Part shown: piece after piece, positions 42,276 through 42,936 of the stretch | Layout of the letters: the number at the start of each line of letters is the position of its first letter | How positions within the stretch are numbered: position 1 is the stretch's first letter | Source of the DNA: Sphingomonas sp. | GTDB taxonomy: Bacteria; Pseudomonadota; Alphaproteobacteria; Sphingomonadales; Sphingomonadaceae | NCBI RefSeq assembly: GCF_029239295.1 | Contig: NZ_JAQZBC010000019.1 | Span: 1 to 42,936, forward strand | Direction of reading: 5' to 3' | Length of the DNA stretch: 42,936 nt | The notes under the pieces: model-generated | What the model was told of the DNA's origin: nothing | Database searches by the model: none | Seen by the model: only the letters and a program-made list of their open reading frames with translations | Translations under genes and position numbers: made by a program

Positions 42276-42936
42276 ATGATTGTCCAAGCGGATATTCTGA
42301 GCCGTGATGAGGTACTTGCGATCCGTAAGGGTTTGGACACGGCGCCATTCCACGACGGGCGGGTCACGGCCGGGAAGCTTGCCGGAACGGTTAAAGACAA
42401 TGAGCAGGCGCGGGGTGACGATCCTAACGTCATTGCTCTCGCCCGCCGTATACGCCTCGCTATGGAGACCCATCCTACTGTCCGCACGTGGGCTAGGCCC
42501 CTGCGGTGGTCGAACCTGATGTTCTCCCGTTATCGAACAGGTCAACAGTATGGCCTGCACACCGACAACGCGGTTATCGCCGACGAGCACGGGTGGCCGT
42601 TGAGGACGGACATCAGCTTTACGGTGTTTCTCTCGGACCTTGGCTCCTACGATGGAGGCCAACTCCTGGTCCGGGAGTGCGGGGGGGATCGCTCCTTCAG
42701 GCTTCAGGCGGGTTCAGTTATCTTCTACCCGGCCGACCAAATTCACGCGGTGCAGCCGATCACGCGGGGCACACGTCTGGCTTGTGTCGGCTGGATTCAG
42801 AGCGTTGTCCGACATTCCGATCAGCGTAAGCTCATCTGCGATCTGGATCAGGTCCGGTCTGGTACGAGCTCAGACGATGCCAGCCTCATTTTGGACAAGG
42901 CGATAGCAAACCTACTCCGCATGTGGGGGGAACACT
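42276..42936 (+). CDS. PKHD-type Fe(II)/2-oxoglutarate hydroxylase (YbiX/PiuC-like), 3' end cut by window
   Basis: AGGAGG stands six bases before the ATG at 42276, and the frame stays open for 220 codons to the window end. Recognisable stretches are RVTAGKLAGTVKDNEQA, FSRYRTGQQYGLHTDNAV (His-x-Asp iron ligands), LRTDISFTVFLSD, YDGGQLLV and IFYPADQIHAVQPITRGTR (distal His and 2-oxoglutarate Arg). These match the PKHD-type hydroxylase family, normally about 225-230 residues, so only a few residues are missing. In other bacteria these genes often accompany TonB-dependent siderophore receptors; any such neighbour would lie outside the window. Substrate unknown. Confidence 0.88.
   Translation, partial: MIVQADILSRDEVLAIRKGLDTAPFHDGRVTAGKLAGTVKDNEQARGDDPNVIALARRIRLAMETHPTVRTWARPLRWSNLMFSRYRTGQQYGLHTDNAVIADEHGWPLRTDISFTVFLSDLGSYDGGQLLVRECGGDRSFRLQAGSVIFYPADQIHAVQPITRGTRLACVGWIQSVVRHSDQRKLICDLDQVRSGTSSDDASLILDKAIANLLRMWGEH

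Noticed and set aside
1..42936. tRNA, rRNA, CRISPR arrays, prophage or conjugation modules
   Set aside because: No cloverleaf, ribosomal or regularly spaced repeat sequence and no phage structural or transfer genes were recognised by eye.

Overview
The window is high-GC DNA from an alphaproteobacterium, most likely a sphingomonad. The signs are a MucR/Ros regulator, a TonB-dependent receptor, an alginate-export-type porin, many small proteins of sphingomonad type, and ATGA-coupled operons with short leaders. No rRNA, tRNA or CRISPR array was seen. All calls come from reading the sequence; no database search was run.

Layout. (1) 1-450: a MucR-type regulator cut by the window edge. (2) 0.7-11.2 kb: an organosulfur-scavenging island. 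A TauD/AtsK-type dioxygenase and SsuD face a five-gene minus-strand run of TonB-dependent receptor, NtaA/DmoA-type flavin monooxygenase, SsuA, SsuC and SsuB; an outer-membrane porin lies behind it. Together they could carry sulfonates or sulfate esters across both membranes and release sulfite. (3) 11.3-13.7 kb: a graveyard of gene and IS remnants (DJ-1/PfpI tail, IS630 with two nonsense codons, IS701-like tail). (4) 13.9-18.3 kb: a TPR-sulfotransferase converging on a serralysin-type metalloprotease with a co-oriented small exported protein. (5) 18.3-20.3 kb: a lower-GC gene desert holding a broken winged-helix gene, followed by an intact paralogue. (6) 20.7-25.0 kb: two near-identical short palindromes, an antiporter-OmpA lipoprotein operon, and divergent bdcR/bdcA. 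(7) 25.4-31.2 kb: a spermidine-synthase-like protein, a chromate operon (rhodanese-ChrB, ChrA), a broken Tiki/ChaN-like gene and a ClC exchanger. (8) 31.3-38.6 kb: small accessory genes (HNH nuclease, exported coiled-coil protein, exported double ABM-domain protein, cupin, lipoprotein, DEDDh exonuclease-BRCT) and two more broken genes. (9) 38.8-42.9 kb: a copper P-type ATPase, a TFIIB-type zinc-finger protein and a PKHD-type hydroxylase running off the end.

The most interesting signal is a pair of matching leader elements, 17.7 kb apart. One precedes the porin (11186-11257), the other the ChrB operon (28856-28927), both on the sense strand. They share 42 of 53 ungapped positions and sit exactly 39 nt from their start codons. 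Both can form the same hairpin, whose loop can pair with a downstream segment, and the variable bases in that pairing change compatibly. This looks like a small pseudoknotted cis-regulatory RNA tying a porin to chromate/oxyanion handling. A second regulatory candidate is a hairpin that buries the Shine-Dalgarno of the tauD-ssuD operon.
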